From: Euonymus europaeus
Lineage: Eukaryota; Streptophyta; Magnoliopsida; Celastrales; Celastraceae
DNA: 64,000 nucleotides
Assembly: GCA_963580455.1 (NCBI GenBank)
Contig: OY756963.1
Coordinates: 20,789,555 to 20,853,554, forward strand
Reading direction: 5' to 3'
Position numbers and translations under genes: made by a program. The notes beneath the pieces are model-generated. The model did no database searches. It had not been told where the DNA came from and worked only from the letters and a program-made list of their open reading frames with translations. Shown here piece after piece: positions 23,061 through 34,446 of this stretch (positions within the stretch are counted from its first letter, which is position 1; every line of letters starts with the position of its first letter).

Positions 23061-25740
23061 GAGATACCTACCATGTCTTCATTGATTCTGATACATGGAA
23101 TTGATGGACAGTGCCCACTGGACCATATTGAATGGACACTATCACAAGGCACTGATCACTAGACCACTAAACTCTACTACTTTAGTTAGATACTTGCATA
23201 TAATGTGTGTGTATAATGTGCACCAACGAGTAACAATGAATTTGGGCCATATATATCGCAAATCAGGGCAATTGAAGTGTTCAATCAAATGATCTCATAC
23301 ATACAGCCATACCTCAATCATTGCACTAACAACGTGGACCGTTAGTCTCCGGCCTATTAGACCGAGTTATCTAGACCGGACTTGAGCTTATAAAATTGTC
23401 CTATGCTCGATCTGAAGCTCAAGAGGATTCTCAGACTCGATAAAATTTTTGGACAAGCCCGGCCGATATTGACCCCTACCGAGGTCTGTATATTCTATAC
23501 CCGTATTTTGGGATGTTACAACTTCTCTATTCAATATATGTAATGTCACAAAGTGATTGTCTTTTTTTTTCTTCTCCTTCTCATAGAATGTTTAGGGTTT
23601 AAAGGGGGGCAGATGGTCAAAATAATCTCCTAAACCTTCTATAGACAGAGAGACACCCCCACAATTAAAGTGCAGACGACAAGCTTCAGACACAAAATTC
23701 CTCAACTCCCGCTAATCAAGGTGACATGTTCCTCGTTATTCCCCAGCCCCCACCCTCATCATCCCTGACATTTGTTTTATAGTTGCAATCACAACTCCTT
23801 TTAGCTTTTTAATTATATAATAATTATAATTTAATGACTTAACAAACACGTATAATTAATGATATATTCATGTGATTGTGTGTAAAAGTACCTTGTCTTA
23901 CTATAAAATTCGAACAGTTCAATTTACGAACTGAATCGTATGTAATTTCGAATTCAGACATCGTATCGTATTATTGTCGGGGCCAATTATTTTCACAGCA
24001 TGTGAATGAAATGTTTTCCGATAGGTTGGTTTCAATAATTAATGCACTATTCCCATCACTGCACGACATGCTACGAGCTGTAAATTAGTCGTATGAATAC
24101 GTGGAAAAAATGTGCGCCAAGTATGAAAGTTCTCCAACCCCACTAAGTAATTTAAACATATTTAAAAGGACAAATAAAAGGAAATTATATAAGTCAAAGG
24201 CCAATGGTTGCTCGCCACAAAAAGATAAAGAGTTTGAGATGGGATCTCCCACCCCATTTTGCTTACAAATTGTCAAAGTTTTTTTTTTTTTTTTTGAACA
24301 CTAAATAAACATTGTTACTAGGTTTGACTCGAACACATCGTTCTTTTTGTCCCTGAATTGCCTTTGGATAATGTTTATTATTTTGTTCTTTTAGTTTTGG
24401 AACTATAACAACAATAAGCCGGGTCTTTTTACCTGACATTTCAATTCAACTAAGGTATTATGTGCTTTGAACGCTCATCGGCAGCATGTAGCACGTGAAC
24501 TGTAACAAGCAGGTTCAGGTTTGACCATTATATACATACATATATGTATGTATAGTTATTCACACACACATATATATATTCATTATATAACACCGAAATT
24601 GTTTGCATGTAGTTGATGCATCAAGGCTATTTTACAGGGTGTATGTGCATGCAAGTGGATTTTACCAGGTTATGGGGACCATTTTGATCGATCAGAAGTC
24701 ATAATCAGATGATAACGACCATGTGAGACTTGGATGCTTGTTCTGTTGTGCTATATATATATATTTTGGTATCCTAAGCATATATGCATGTGAAGACGTG
24801 TGGGGCCTAAAAATTCTCCATAACATATACTTCAAGATAAGATCAAAGAAAACTTAAATGTTTGGATCTAAGCACTCATCATTTATGCACTGGTATATTT
24901 TTGTACGTGCAGGTCCTACGTACACGAGAATATGAAAGAAATTTGAACCCTAAAAAGCGAATGTAAGGTCACAGCGATAGTTGTTGGGTGTGGGAGCTGA
25001 GCTACCTTTACATGTCTAGCACTGAAAAGAGCATATATATATATATAGGGAGACATTGTAGTCAAAGAGGGGTATAATGCGAGCAAGCTTAAATATCACT
25101 CAAGGAACCCTACAATAATTAGGGTAAGTTTTCCACCTAAACCTACCTGTAATCCACCCACTTAATTAGCACCACTCACGGCTTCAATTATAGACCCTAA
25201 TACAATATGTTTTTTCCAATCATTATATGTTGTGTCATATCTTTAATATATCAGTAAGAACCATGAACAAAAAATTGATTAATAAACTTGTAACGCTGGA
25301 TTTCGCCTCCTCCACATGTGGATTGTTGATTAGTTGAGAACCTACACTCAAAGTACATTACCAGATTGGTGACGGTGACCACCACCATTGGCTCTGACAA
25401 TTAAGAGTAATAGTTGCAGTGAGAATATGTGTGCGTACCTTTCTTCGTTGTCTCTCTCCTTATATGGCTTCTGAAGATTTTTTTTTTCTTTCTCATTTCA
25501 ATTCTAAGAAGGTTTCCTATTTGAACATAATCATATTCCTTTATTTTAGAGGTAATTAGAATAGTGTTAAATCTCTACTAATTGATTGATATCCAATTAG
25601 CAGTTGTAGTCAATGATATTCTTATAATTTAGATATTAGATACGCCTCAAAGATATCAGAGTGCCTTTGAGAAGGTCGGCTAGATTCCGACCTTTTTGTG
25701 CAGTCATGCTTAACTTGTAAAAAGCTAAGTTGCTTTTGTT
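23061..25740. other. Gene-free region
   Basis: No gene is supported. Contains several short AT/CA microsatellites (for example near 24530-24590 and 25030-25046) and poly-T runs. Confidence 0.5.
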
Positions 25741-25747
25741 AGAAGTT

Positions 25748-26436
25748 GAACACATAAGCTCGGTTATCTATCAGTGTTCCATTGTGTTTAAGGTCTGCTC
25801 GATGATTTGTGGTCACACGTGGCACCCTTTGGTATAGGCGCGTGCCTAAGATTCTTATCCCTTACGATTGCCCTCCGGACCTTTTGGGTCAGTTTCTCTG
25901 ACCTTGAGGTCGGTAGTTTTTTTTCCCGAGTTGACCTACTGCCAATAATAGACAATTGTGACACAAAGGATCATGTGTCATTGTCACTTAGCTAGACCTT
26001 TGGCTTTGATTCGAGCTTTGGCTTTAATAATAGTAATTTTCTCAAGTGTTGATCTATAGAGTTATTTCGTTACGCCAAATTAGGTATTCCTTATCTCAGT
26101 TGTAGTTCAATTGTTATGTCAAGTCAAATTTAATTTTTCTTGAGCTTGGTTGTTCCATTACACCGAATTGGGGATTTCAGTTCCCGATAGTCGTTCAATT
26201 GTTAAGCCACAAGCTTGTTGTTGTTCCATTATGCTGAAAGACAACCGACTTACCGTTTGTATGATTTTAGATCAACAAACCACCAATTGAATCAATGAAT
26301 GAACGGCCCGCGTCGTTGAACTCAAAAGCTCGGCTATCTGTAGGCCTTCCGTTGTGGTTAAGATCAGCTCGATGATCTGTGATGACACGTGGCACCCTTT
26401 TATATAGACGCGTGTCTTAGAATTTTCTTCCCCTTA
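25748..26436. repeat. Pair of about 115-base direct repeats, LTR-like
   Basis: The segment starting AGCTCGG(T/C)TATCT and running through GCTCGATGAT, CACGTGGCACCCTTT and CGCGTG occurs at about 25755-25868 and again at about 26328-26436, the copies lying about 575 bases apart. This could be a very short LTR-type (TRIM-like) element or nested fragments. No coding capacity lies between them. Confidence 0.5.
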
Positions 26437-26574
26437 CAAAATCTTTTCCATTTTCATTCCTAAATATGGTAATGTATTCACGAAGTTTTACCTTCTTTTA
26501 ATACAATGGATATTGATTGATAATAATGTTTAAAATGGTTATATAGTTTAAATTCACAAATGGGTAATATTGGT

Positions 26575-26965
26575 ATGTAAACAGTTTTTCTCATCCCCAT
26601 TAAAGTCAATTTTGGATCTCACATCTATTATACAAAAATTCAAACCACATATTCATTCATATCATCAACACGTTTATCAATATAGTCATATCAACAAAAC
26701 AAAAATCTTTATACATTTTTTTCATTTTTTCATTAACAAAACATTTACTCTTTTATTTCATCATCCATTACTTCATAAAATTACAGAAAAATCAATACTG
26801 AATCTCACATTTTTTTATAAAAAGTCAAGTCACATACACATTCACATCATCAAAACATATCTTCCAATGCAGTCACTTCATCAAAAACACATATTCTCAT
26901 ATATATTATTCATTATCCTAAAAAAATCTCCCATTGCAATTGCCCTAGGAAATTGCAAACATGTT
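26575..26965. mobile_element. AT-rich MITE-like repeat, family B
   Basis: Contains the family phrases TATAAAAAGTCAAGTCACAT, ATCATCAAAACATATCTTCC and AAAACACATATTCTCATAT. The same phrases in the same order occur at 56.3-56.7 kb, with weaker copies at 28.4-28.7 and 57.3-57.7 kb. The long plus frame here is low-complexity and not a gene. Confidence 0.55.
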
Positions 26966-28119
26966 TTTCTGAGCAGTACTATTCAGATGGTTATTACCCA
27001 CATTTGAAGAATTTGCATTAATTGTATATTTAGATTTAGATTTAGATAATCGAGGGAGAGTCATAGCATGATCAACTGTCGTAAGAAAACGTTTATAATA
27101 TTAACAAGGGTGATAATAACATATGCCCTAACGACACATATTTTAGAGCCGAATCTTAATCATAACAACTAGTTGTCAACTAGGGTTATAGTTTGCAAGA
27201 TGGAATAACTCTTTCCGGTGGCAGGCCATGTAGAAGTCCTATGGTGTGCAAGAGGCTTGAGCAAGCAAAAGCACTCCATCTGCAGCATTAATTCATGGGC
27301 GAGGCGTATTTCCGTCAACTAATTAGTTTAGTTGCCTAGTAATCTAATTGTTGAGCAACATAGGTTGATTTCATGGAACCACATGATCCATAATCAAATA
27401 GATTAGCCAAAAGAGCCATAAAAAATGGAATGATTTTTTTTTTTTGTTGGGGATAGTTTTGAGTTTATGTAAAAAGAGAGAGTAATATTAATTTGGAGTA
27501 ATTAATCACTCTTTAACATAACCCTAATAATAATTAGAAGGCTTTACTATAAAAGGTCGAGGATGATGTTGTCAATGGTGGCAACCACGATGTGTCACGA
27601 GAGGTTTTCATTGGACCACCTGGTCTCTTGGTCTGTCAGGATTGGAAAAGGCCAGTGACCCCACAAGTTTGGATAAATTGGAAATCATGATAATGAAAAT
27701 TATATATACAGTGATTTCTTATATATGCTCATACTGTAACTTGGTAGCTCTATGTTCCACAAGGTTGCATAAATACACTCTTACCGTCACCATTTGGCTT
27801 AACTGCCTACTGGAAAAATTGGACTTGCGATCATGATAGAAAATTTTCGCTAAACTCAACCTACAAAATTGCAATTTTTTCTTCCAAGGATGAAAGGGTG
27901 ACTCTATCAGTGTCTCTCTCTTCCTCAAGTTCATTGGTCAAAGTTTTTTTTTCGTATGTCATTGGTCAAAGTTGTCAAAGCTCAATTGGCCTCCAAGAGT
28001 CCTTAACTTTGCACGGAGGTTTTAGGAAATAATGCTTTTACCCACCAGAGTTTTTTTTTTTTTTTGATAAAGCAGCAGATCCAAATCATCTGACTTGGTT
28101 TGAGTTGGTGCATACTTAA
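26966..28119. other. Gene-free region
   Basis: No gene or recognised repeat. Short frames only; poly-T runs near 27430 and 28051. Confidence 0.5.
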
Positions 28120-28430
28120 TTTGTGTCTCTTCTATCATCCATGGATTGCCCGAAACAAAATTGTCTCATGAGAATTCTGATTTGTATATTAAGTTCAAGG
28201 CAAATTTACTCTTCTGTCCCGAGTTTAAACCATGTTATAGCTCCTTCATGCACGGGTTGTAATGTTATATTTAGTGGTAGATCTAGCAATAGACTTGCGT
28301 ATTCTCTCGCTCATTTGGGCATGGTTTCGAATGCTCGTTTGAAGCATTGGTAATGTCCCGAGTGTCTGCACTCTTCTTATTGATCTTTTTTCCAAATTAA
28401 TGAAATCCAGGTTTATCTTAAAAAAACAAC
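28120..28430 (+). mobile_element. 3' remnant of a LINE-type element (RNase H-like tail)
   Basis: The frame contains SSNRLAYSLAHLGMVSNARL, resembling the NxxADxLAxxG end of the RNase H domain carried by plant non-LTR elements. It is followed by a tail with AATGAAATCCAGG and a short A-run. Only about 75 residues remain and the key residue of the motif is Tyr instead of Asp. Confidence 0.5.
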
Positions 28431-28439
28431 ATTTCAATC

Positions 28440-28665
28440 CTCTATTACTTTTCAATTAAAATTAATATTGAATCTGACCTCAATTATTCGAAAGTCAAGT
28501 TAAATACTAAAACCAAACGACTCAAATTATTCAAAAGTCAAGTTAAATATTAAGAAAAATAATTAAAATATATATCTCAATACGATCACATCAACAAAAA
28601 CATACATTTTTATACATTACCAACTCTATTAAATTCTTACAATTGCATGTGTGCTCTTAGTAATC
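28440..28665. mobile_element. Family B MITE-like repeat, shorter copy
   Basis: Shares AAAGTCAAGTTAAATA-type and ACGATCACATCAACAAAAAC phrases with the copies at 26.6 and 56.3 kb. The right end, ATTGCATGTGTGCTCTTA, resembles the inverse of the GAGCATCCACAATGG end seen at 56.3 kb. Confidence 0.45.
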
Positions 28666-30462
28666 CTGAAAATACAAAAAAATGCCGGTGGGAATTCAAA
28701 TTCTTGTGCAAAATAGAAAGCTCCAATATTTGTGGGTCCACACCAAATCTGTGAGATGACCCATTACGGACAAGTGGGAATTCAAATTCCTTAAAAATTA
28801 CATCACATTCGTTTTATTAGTCAAAAAAAAAAAACAACATGGGTGTGAATTTATCACTTTCGGCGGAAAAAAAGAAATAAAAATGCGCATGGCTGAATTT
28901 TCTCCAGTGGAATTATAAAAGAGATTATCCATTTTGCGTCTTGAGATAAATTTATTTAATGGAGATGGTGTTGCGTCCACGGGAGAGCCGCCTAACGCCG
29001 GCAAATGGGGGCAAGTTGGGAAACTGCAAACGACATGCCGCAATGACCAATGATGTCTACTGAAAACGACGACCGTTAATAAACAAACGGCGAAAATCGA
29101 GCCGGTTTGACCCAATCACATGGAGTTTTAAAAGCTGCAGCATGTACACTTTGCCACGTCACTCCTCAAATAACATTCTCTTGTTATTCAGTAAAAAACT
29201 TCGAATCTCTCTGGGTGAAACAAATATGCATTTCAGGGAAAATAATTTTATTTACGACAAAAACTACAAATATCAAGAAAACGATATCACATAAAACTGG
29301 GGTGCTCATAGTCATAGAGGAATTAGTGAGTTTTCAACCGTTGGATATGGACTTGGCCTCTCACAAATCTGACGGTTTCTGTAAAAAGACACTCCCTCTG
29401 CTTTGCAATGCCTCATTTTATTTTTACCACAGGCTTTAGAGGATAAATAATGGATGTTACTGCCCCCCTGCTCCTCCTAGCCAATCAGAGGCCATAAATA
29501 TCCAGATCATAGAATCAGGGTATTTTCGTCACTTCAGGTATATTATCTTTTTCCCTTCTCTGCTTGTAAAATAGGATGGTCTGGGATTAAAAACTCAATG
29601 ACAACTGTATGCTGCGTCAATTTTGTGTAAAACCGCAGAGTAGTCCTCGTGTCAAGTGAACGAGGGCAGTTTCGCCACTTCAGATTAAACCCTTTTACAG
29701 TCCCAATGTAGAAAATATAAAGAAAAGGCAGGGGCAAGTTCGTCCGGGTAATGGAAAACAAACCGTTTTACAAAGCGTAGCGTAATTGGCGTGCCAAGTG
29801 TCAAACGTGGAAGGACAAAAATCTGTAACAGCGACAGGGGCGACGTTTGAAGCAAAATGGCGTTATGATTTGATTTTCCCTTCGCCAGTAAGGCACCAGT
29901 ACCACCGCCACCACTACCCCACTCACTCTGTCACACGACTCGCACCTCTGAAAAAAAAAGCAGATCTCAAAAGGACATAACAATCCCTCCCTGTCACGTG
30001 CTTTGCAAGTGAAGGTAGGGCCCACTGACTTGCTCTCTCATATCTTACCTGGCAGCAACTCTGCATGGCCCGCATCTACACCCTTTCTACGCTGTAAACC
30101 CGCGCGTACATTTCAATTGTCCCTTCGTCGCGAGTGGGATTATGTACGGCCCTTAGCTTTCTGCCTTTTTCTCCGTCTACAAATGCGTCTCCTCTCTCCT
30201 GCACATCACCCCTCCATTTCTCACTCCCTCCCTTCAGAGCCATTGTGCTTACACTTTGACACACTGGCTGTAGGGGGCAATATCTTAGCTTTTCACCCAC
30301 CTACGCGCCTCTTTTAATTTCACTGAGTACCTGATACTGGAAATCGGGAGAACACTACTTGTTCTGTTACTATTAGATCTTGACCAAGAAGCAAAATCCA
30401 TTTCAAGAAACATCTAAACCCTTCACACATCTCTGTGAGGGTCGAGTATCGAAGGCTTCAAG
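28666..30462. other. Upstream region of the 403-residue gene
   Basis: No gene seen. The last 700 bases are less AT-rich and pyrimidine-rich, like a promoter and leader. A CCAAT box occurs at about 29480 (AGCCAATCAGAGG) and CACGTG-type cores near 29995. Confidence 0.5.
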
Positions 30463-32112
30463 ATGGCGGAGAGATTAGATGACGGCGTGTTTTGGCTTCC
30501 CCCTCAGTTTCTCGCAGATGATGATGTATTCGCGGGGAAAAACGGCCGGAACAACGGTTATGATGAGTTGGGTTTAGGTAGTAACTATAACAAGTCTCTC
30601 TTCCCGCTTGAGTTCCCTTATGGGTTCGGGTCAGTTCCCTACTCTTCGGATCTTTGCTCTCCTGTTGAGTCTGTCGTGGGGTCTACTGAGACTGAGAGCG
30701 ATGAAGAGGATTATCTATCTGGGTTGACCCGCGAAATGACCCGCGCAACTCTGGAGGACGATTTCAAGCGAAACGACTTCACGTGTGGCACCCAAAACAC
30801 CGAGGTACCCAAAGTTTATTCTCTTACTCTGGATAAATCCTCAGTTTTTGTTTTTTTTTTAAGTCTTGAATCGGTTTAATGTCTTGTTTGGTTGGATATA
30901 CCAGGATCGAGTTGTTGTCGGGTCACCTCAATCAACGCTCTGTGCTTTTGGGAGTGGGTGCGGATGCAGACAGGGCTCAAGCCGTGGGAGTCCTAGAGAC
31001 TCCTCACGAGTTTTCGCGCCACCAACATGGGATCTGTTATATGCAGCTGCAGGGGAAGTTGCGACGATGGAAATGAAGGACGAAGCATACGGGTCTTATC
31101 ATGGCAGAGGACTCTTGGGCCCTCCGAGAAAACCCTCTCCGGTCTCTATTCCCTTCAAACATTCAAATCCTGAAGGTTATTATGCTCACCAGTCACTTTC
31201 TCAACAGAAATTGCAGGCATACCAAGTAAGCTAATCTGTTTCTTGCTCTCTTTTCGTTTGACATGGGTTCTTTAATCACTTCTTAAGTTGGTTACTGATT
31301 AATTTTGTTGTTTAATGTTACAGCTGCAGCAGCTGAAGCACCAACTACTGTTGAAGCAGCAGAGTCCCCTGCTTTGGGGCAAGAGAATTGATCAATATCA
31401 GGCGCAGGTGCTTCCTGTTCGTAATGGACCGAGAAGTACGAGTGTTAGGCCTTTGGGTTTGTCATCTGTTTGGCCGCCTCTTCAACAAGCCCCGCAACAG
31501 CCGCGTCAAGGCGGGTCGGATATGCGGGCTTTGTTTCTTGGAAGTACTAGGCCTAAAAGAGAATGTGCTGGAACTGGTGTCTTTTTGCCTCGTCAAACTG
31601 GTACCCGGCCCGAAACCCGCAAGAAGCCAGGTACCTTCTGACTTCTGCTATTGTTGTTGACCCTATTATCCTCTCCGTTATTCTGTTCTTCTGTGTTTAG
31701 TCGACTACAGTTCTTCTGTGTTCTGTGGATAATCTATATTTCGGAAAGTTATTGTTGATAGTGATTTATGATCGTTTGTTTTGTGTAGCGTGCTCCACTG
31801 TTCTAGTCCCAGAAAAAGTAGCAAATGCCCTGAAGTTGAACCTGGATGAAATGGGTGGGGGTTCTCGGTCTCAGTATCAGAGTCGTCTTAATGGAAGTTT
31901 TGGCACGGACAGTGGTGAGTATTTGACTGTTTCTTTGCAAGCCCTTTGTTATTTAATATTTGCTTAATTATTTTTCCTCATTTCTTGTATTTTCAGATGC
32001 TTCAAGGCTTCGGAGCAACAACTACAATGACATATCCCAGCAGAAGCGCGGCATCAGGTCTCAATCAGGAATGAACCATGAGATTCGGTTACCTCAGGAG
32101 TGGAGCTATTAA
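30463..32112 (+). CDS. Plant-specific protein of unknown function
   Basis: Five coding exons join in frame: 30463-30804, 30905-31225, 31324-31630, 31789-31914 and 31997-32112, giving 403 residues. No catalytic domain is recognised. It begins MAERLDDGVFWLPPQFLADD, a start shared with an uncharacterised plant family that I associate with Arabidopsis At3g54000/At5g59050. Later blocks are SPVESVVGSTETESDEEDYL (an acidic Ser segment), a Cys-containing GSGCGCRQGSSRGSPRDSS, a Gln-rich LQQLKHQLLLKQQ, RPKRECAGTGVFLPR, and the conserved-looking C-terminus RLPQEWSY. The composition suggests a largely disordered, perhaps nuclear protein, but that is inference. The ATG follows AAG and is the first in-frame Met. 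Confidence 0.85.
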
Positions 32113-34446
32113 GTTGTGTGTTTGCTGCTTCACTTTTGGTTAGTAAGGAGTTGAAGCTAGTTTTTACTATTATAGGCAATAATGGTATAAAGGAATAGTG
32201 AAGAAGAAGAAATGAAGTGGTTATTTTTGGGTTAGTCTTTAGGCGAAAATAAAGTTTAAATAGTTGCAAGCATGAAGATTGAAGCCAGCTTTTTGATGTG
32301 GTAGGGCTGGGGGGAGTATATGGAAGTTTGTTTTTGTGTTTTTGGGCAATTAGTTTAATTTAGTAAGGGGTGTTTTTTTTTTAGAGTTGCCTTGTTTTTG
32401 TTAATCCACTTGCCCTTTCCTTCCATGTAATGCCTCGGGGGCCTCCTCCTCCAAGCTATAATAAAGGAAATATATGTTTTTACTAGTAATTTTCTTGCAC
32501 TCTATGTGATTGAGAAGAGACATTTCCCATCATAAGGCGGTCTGTCACGTCCCATGACGCAGAACACGCTTGGTTGCCGGCGAAATTCGGGGTTTTGGGT
32601 GGTTGCCACGTTGAGTTGATACGACGTCGTGACTGCCATTTGGAGTTTATGTAGGGTTTAATTATTGCTGTTTTTTTCGTTTAGGGTTTCTGGTAAGTCG
32701 GTTGACGTGTCGTTTGTTGTGATGGTGTGCAGCTCGTGTAGTTGGAGGTTCGCTTGGTCATACACCTCCGCATTTTTCCGCTCTTCCGCTTTCCCATGTC
32801 ATTTATTTATTAGTGTTTTCCGTGCCGCCCTCCCCTTTGAATTTTTCCACTTCTCACAATATTCGACATTATTTTTACAGAAACTTTTAAAAGGATTTGT
32901 CGACATGGATGGATAGATCGTATACATTATAGAAAATAAACGTGTAAGTTATAGGACGTTCTACTAGATCTTCACTGAATATGGGACGTTCTATTGACTG
33001 GATGGACCGAGTGAGACCTTGTGTTCCTCAGAGCTTACCGAAGCCGACAAGTGTGAAATTTTAGGCTAATTGAGCAGGGTGTGGAATATATGAAAAACAC
33101 AAGTCATATTACATGTGACTAACAGTAAATTCATGAAATTCAGCCGGACAGTGAATCATAGTCTGATTTGATGAGATTAGTTTGTGCCAGTTGTTCTATA
33201 TTTTATATTTTTAATTGAATTTCCGAAATGCCAATACAATACAACATGCTGTTTACTATAATCACATTCTTAGGGTTCCATTCGCCTACTATTATCACTG
33301 GCTGCCTTCACTTTTGGCTTGGTATCACATGAACGGATTATTACTCTTTCTTTTTCATTAGACTTATTCTCCACCATTAAAAGAGAATCGTAAGTTCCGA
33401 AAAATTCCAAAATTCTCTCATACGACATGAACGGCTTAAATATAAGCAATTAGTTGCAGGAGTTACAAAGGTGTCTCAGGAGTTCCACATTCAAAGGTTG
33501 CTCAACCAACCGAGGGACCTTTCTTTTGGATTATACGCATATAGCAAAATTAGTGTCACACTGGTTGATTATGATGTGTTGTTAAAGTTGATGGATCTCG
33601 AGTAGTTTGAATATTTCAAGCAACTTTATTATATAGTTGGGTACGGCATTGTTTCCTGGCATAGAACATGCTCTACCCTTACGTTGGAACTCCACTCCAA
33701 AAAACAAAATCGTGTGCTTTACGCAAATGGGTTACTGAAGGACAATTAGAGAATGTATGTAGTTTATGGTGATTAAGTAGTTGGAGATGAATTGTTATGA
33801 ACTCAGCTTCTTGATTTACTAAGGTGAAATTTGTTGACTTAATCCTCGCTCGCCATGGTTGGAGATTGTGACCTCCGTTTTTAATTGTGTCTGAAATCGG
33901 TAAATAATTAATAGTTTGAATTCAATTCTGACTTTGCTTGATTGTCACTATAACTATGGTTTTATTGTGGGATATTGTTCTCCAGTTAATTATTCCCAAC
34001 TTACTTGAGCTTCATTCGCGACAAGAACTCTTGTTATCTTAATCATTGTGGCTTGTGTTATCACAGTTATAATAAATCTGAGTTCTCATCCCTAAAAGAT
34101 CTATTAGAGGGAATGCAATTTTATATATATATATATTATATATATATAATATTATATTTTACTGAGTTTTTTTTTTCATGTGAAATATTTGACGCTTTCG
34201 CACGTGTGAACTGACCCAACACCCAACACGATGAGTACAGTTGTTATAGTATCCAAACTCTGGCTCTGATACAATATAATAAATCTGCCCCTATATTCTT
34301 CCCCTGAAAAGCTTATTAGAGAGAATGAGAATTTGCGTCTGTATTCTTATACCTCACACGTGTGAACTGAATATCTTTCAACCCAAGTCGCAACACGAGA
34401 GGTTGGGTGGGTTTTTTTCCCCTTGTTCCGACAACAGGGATCAAAG
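32113..34446. other. Intergenic before the PAS1 pseudogene
   Basis: The first part is the 3' untranslated region of the preceding gene. No other gene is supported. A TA-rich tract lies at about 34121-34157. Confidence 0.5.

Noticed and set aside
26570..27007. 145-residue plus-strand frame
   Set aside because: Low-complexity His/Phe/Ile-rich translation of an AT-rich dispersed repeat present in several copies.
34005..34214. 69-residue plus-strand frame with an Ile-Tyr repeat
   Set aside because: Driven by a TA-rich tract, with no family signal.
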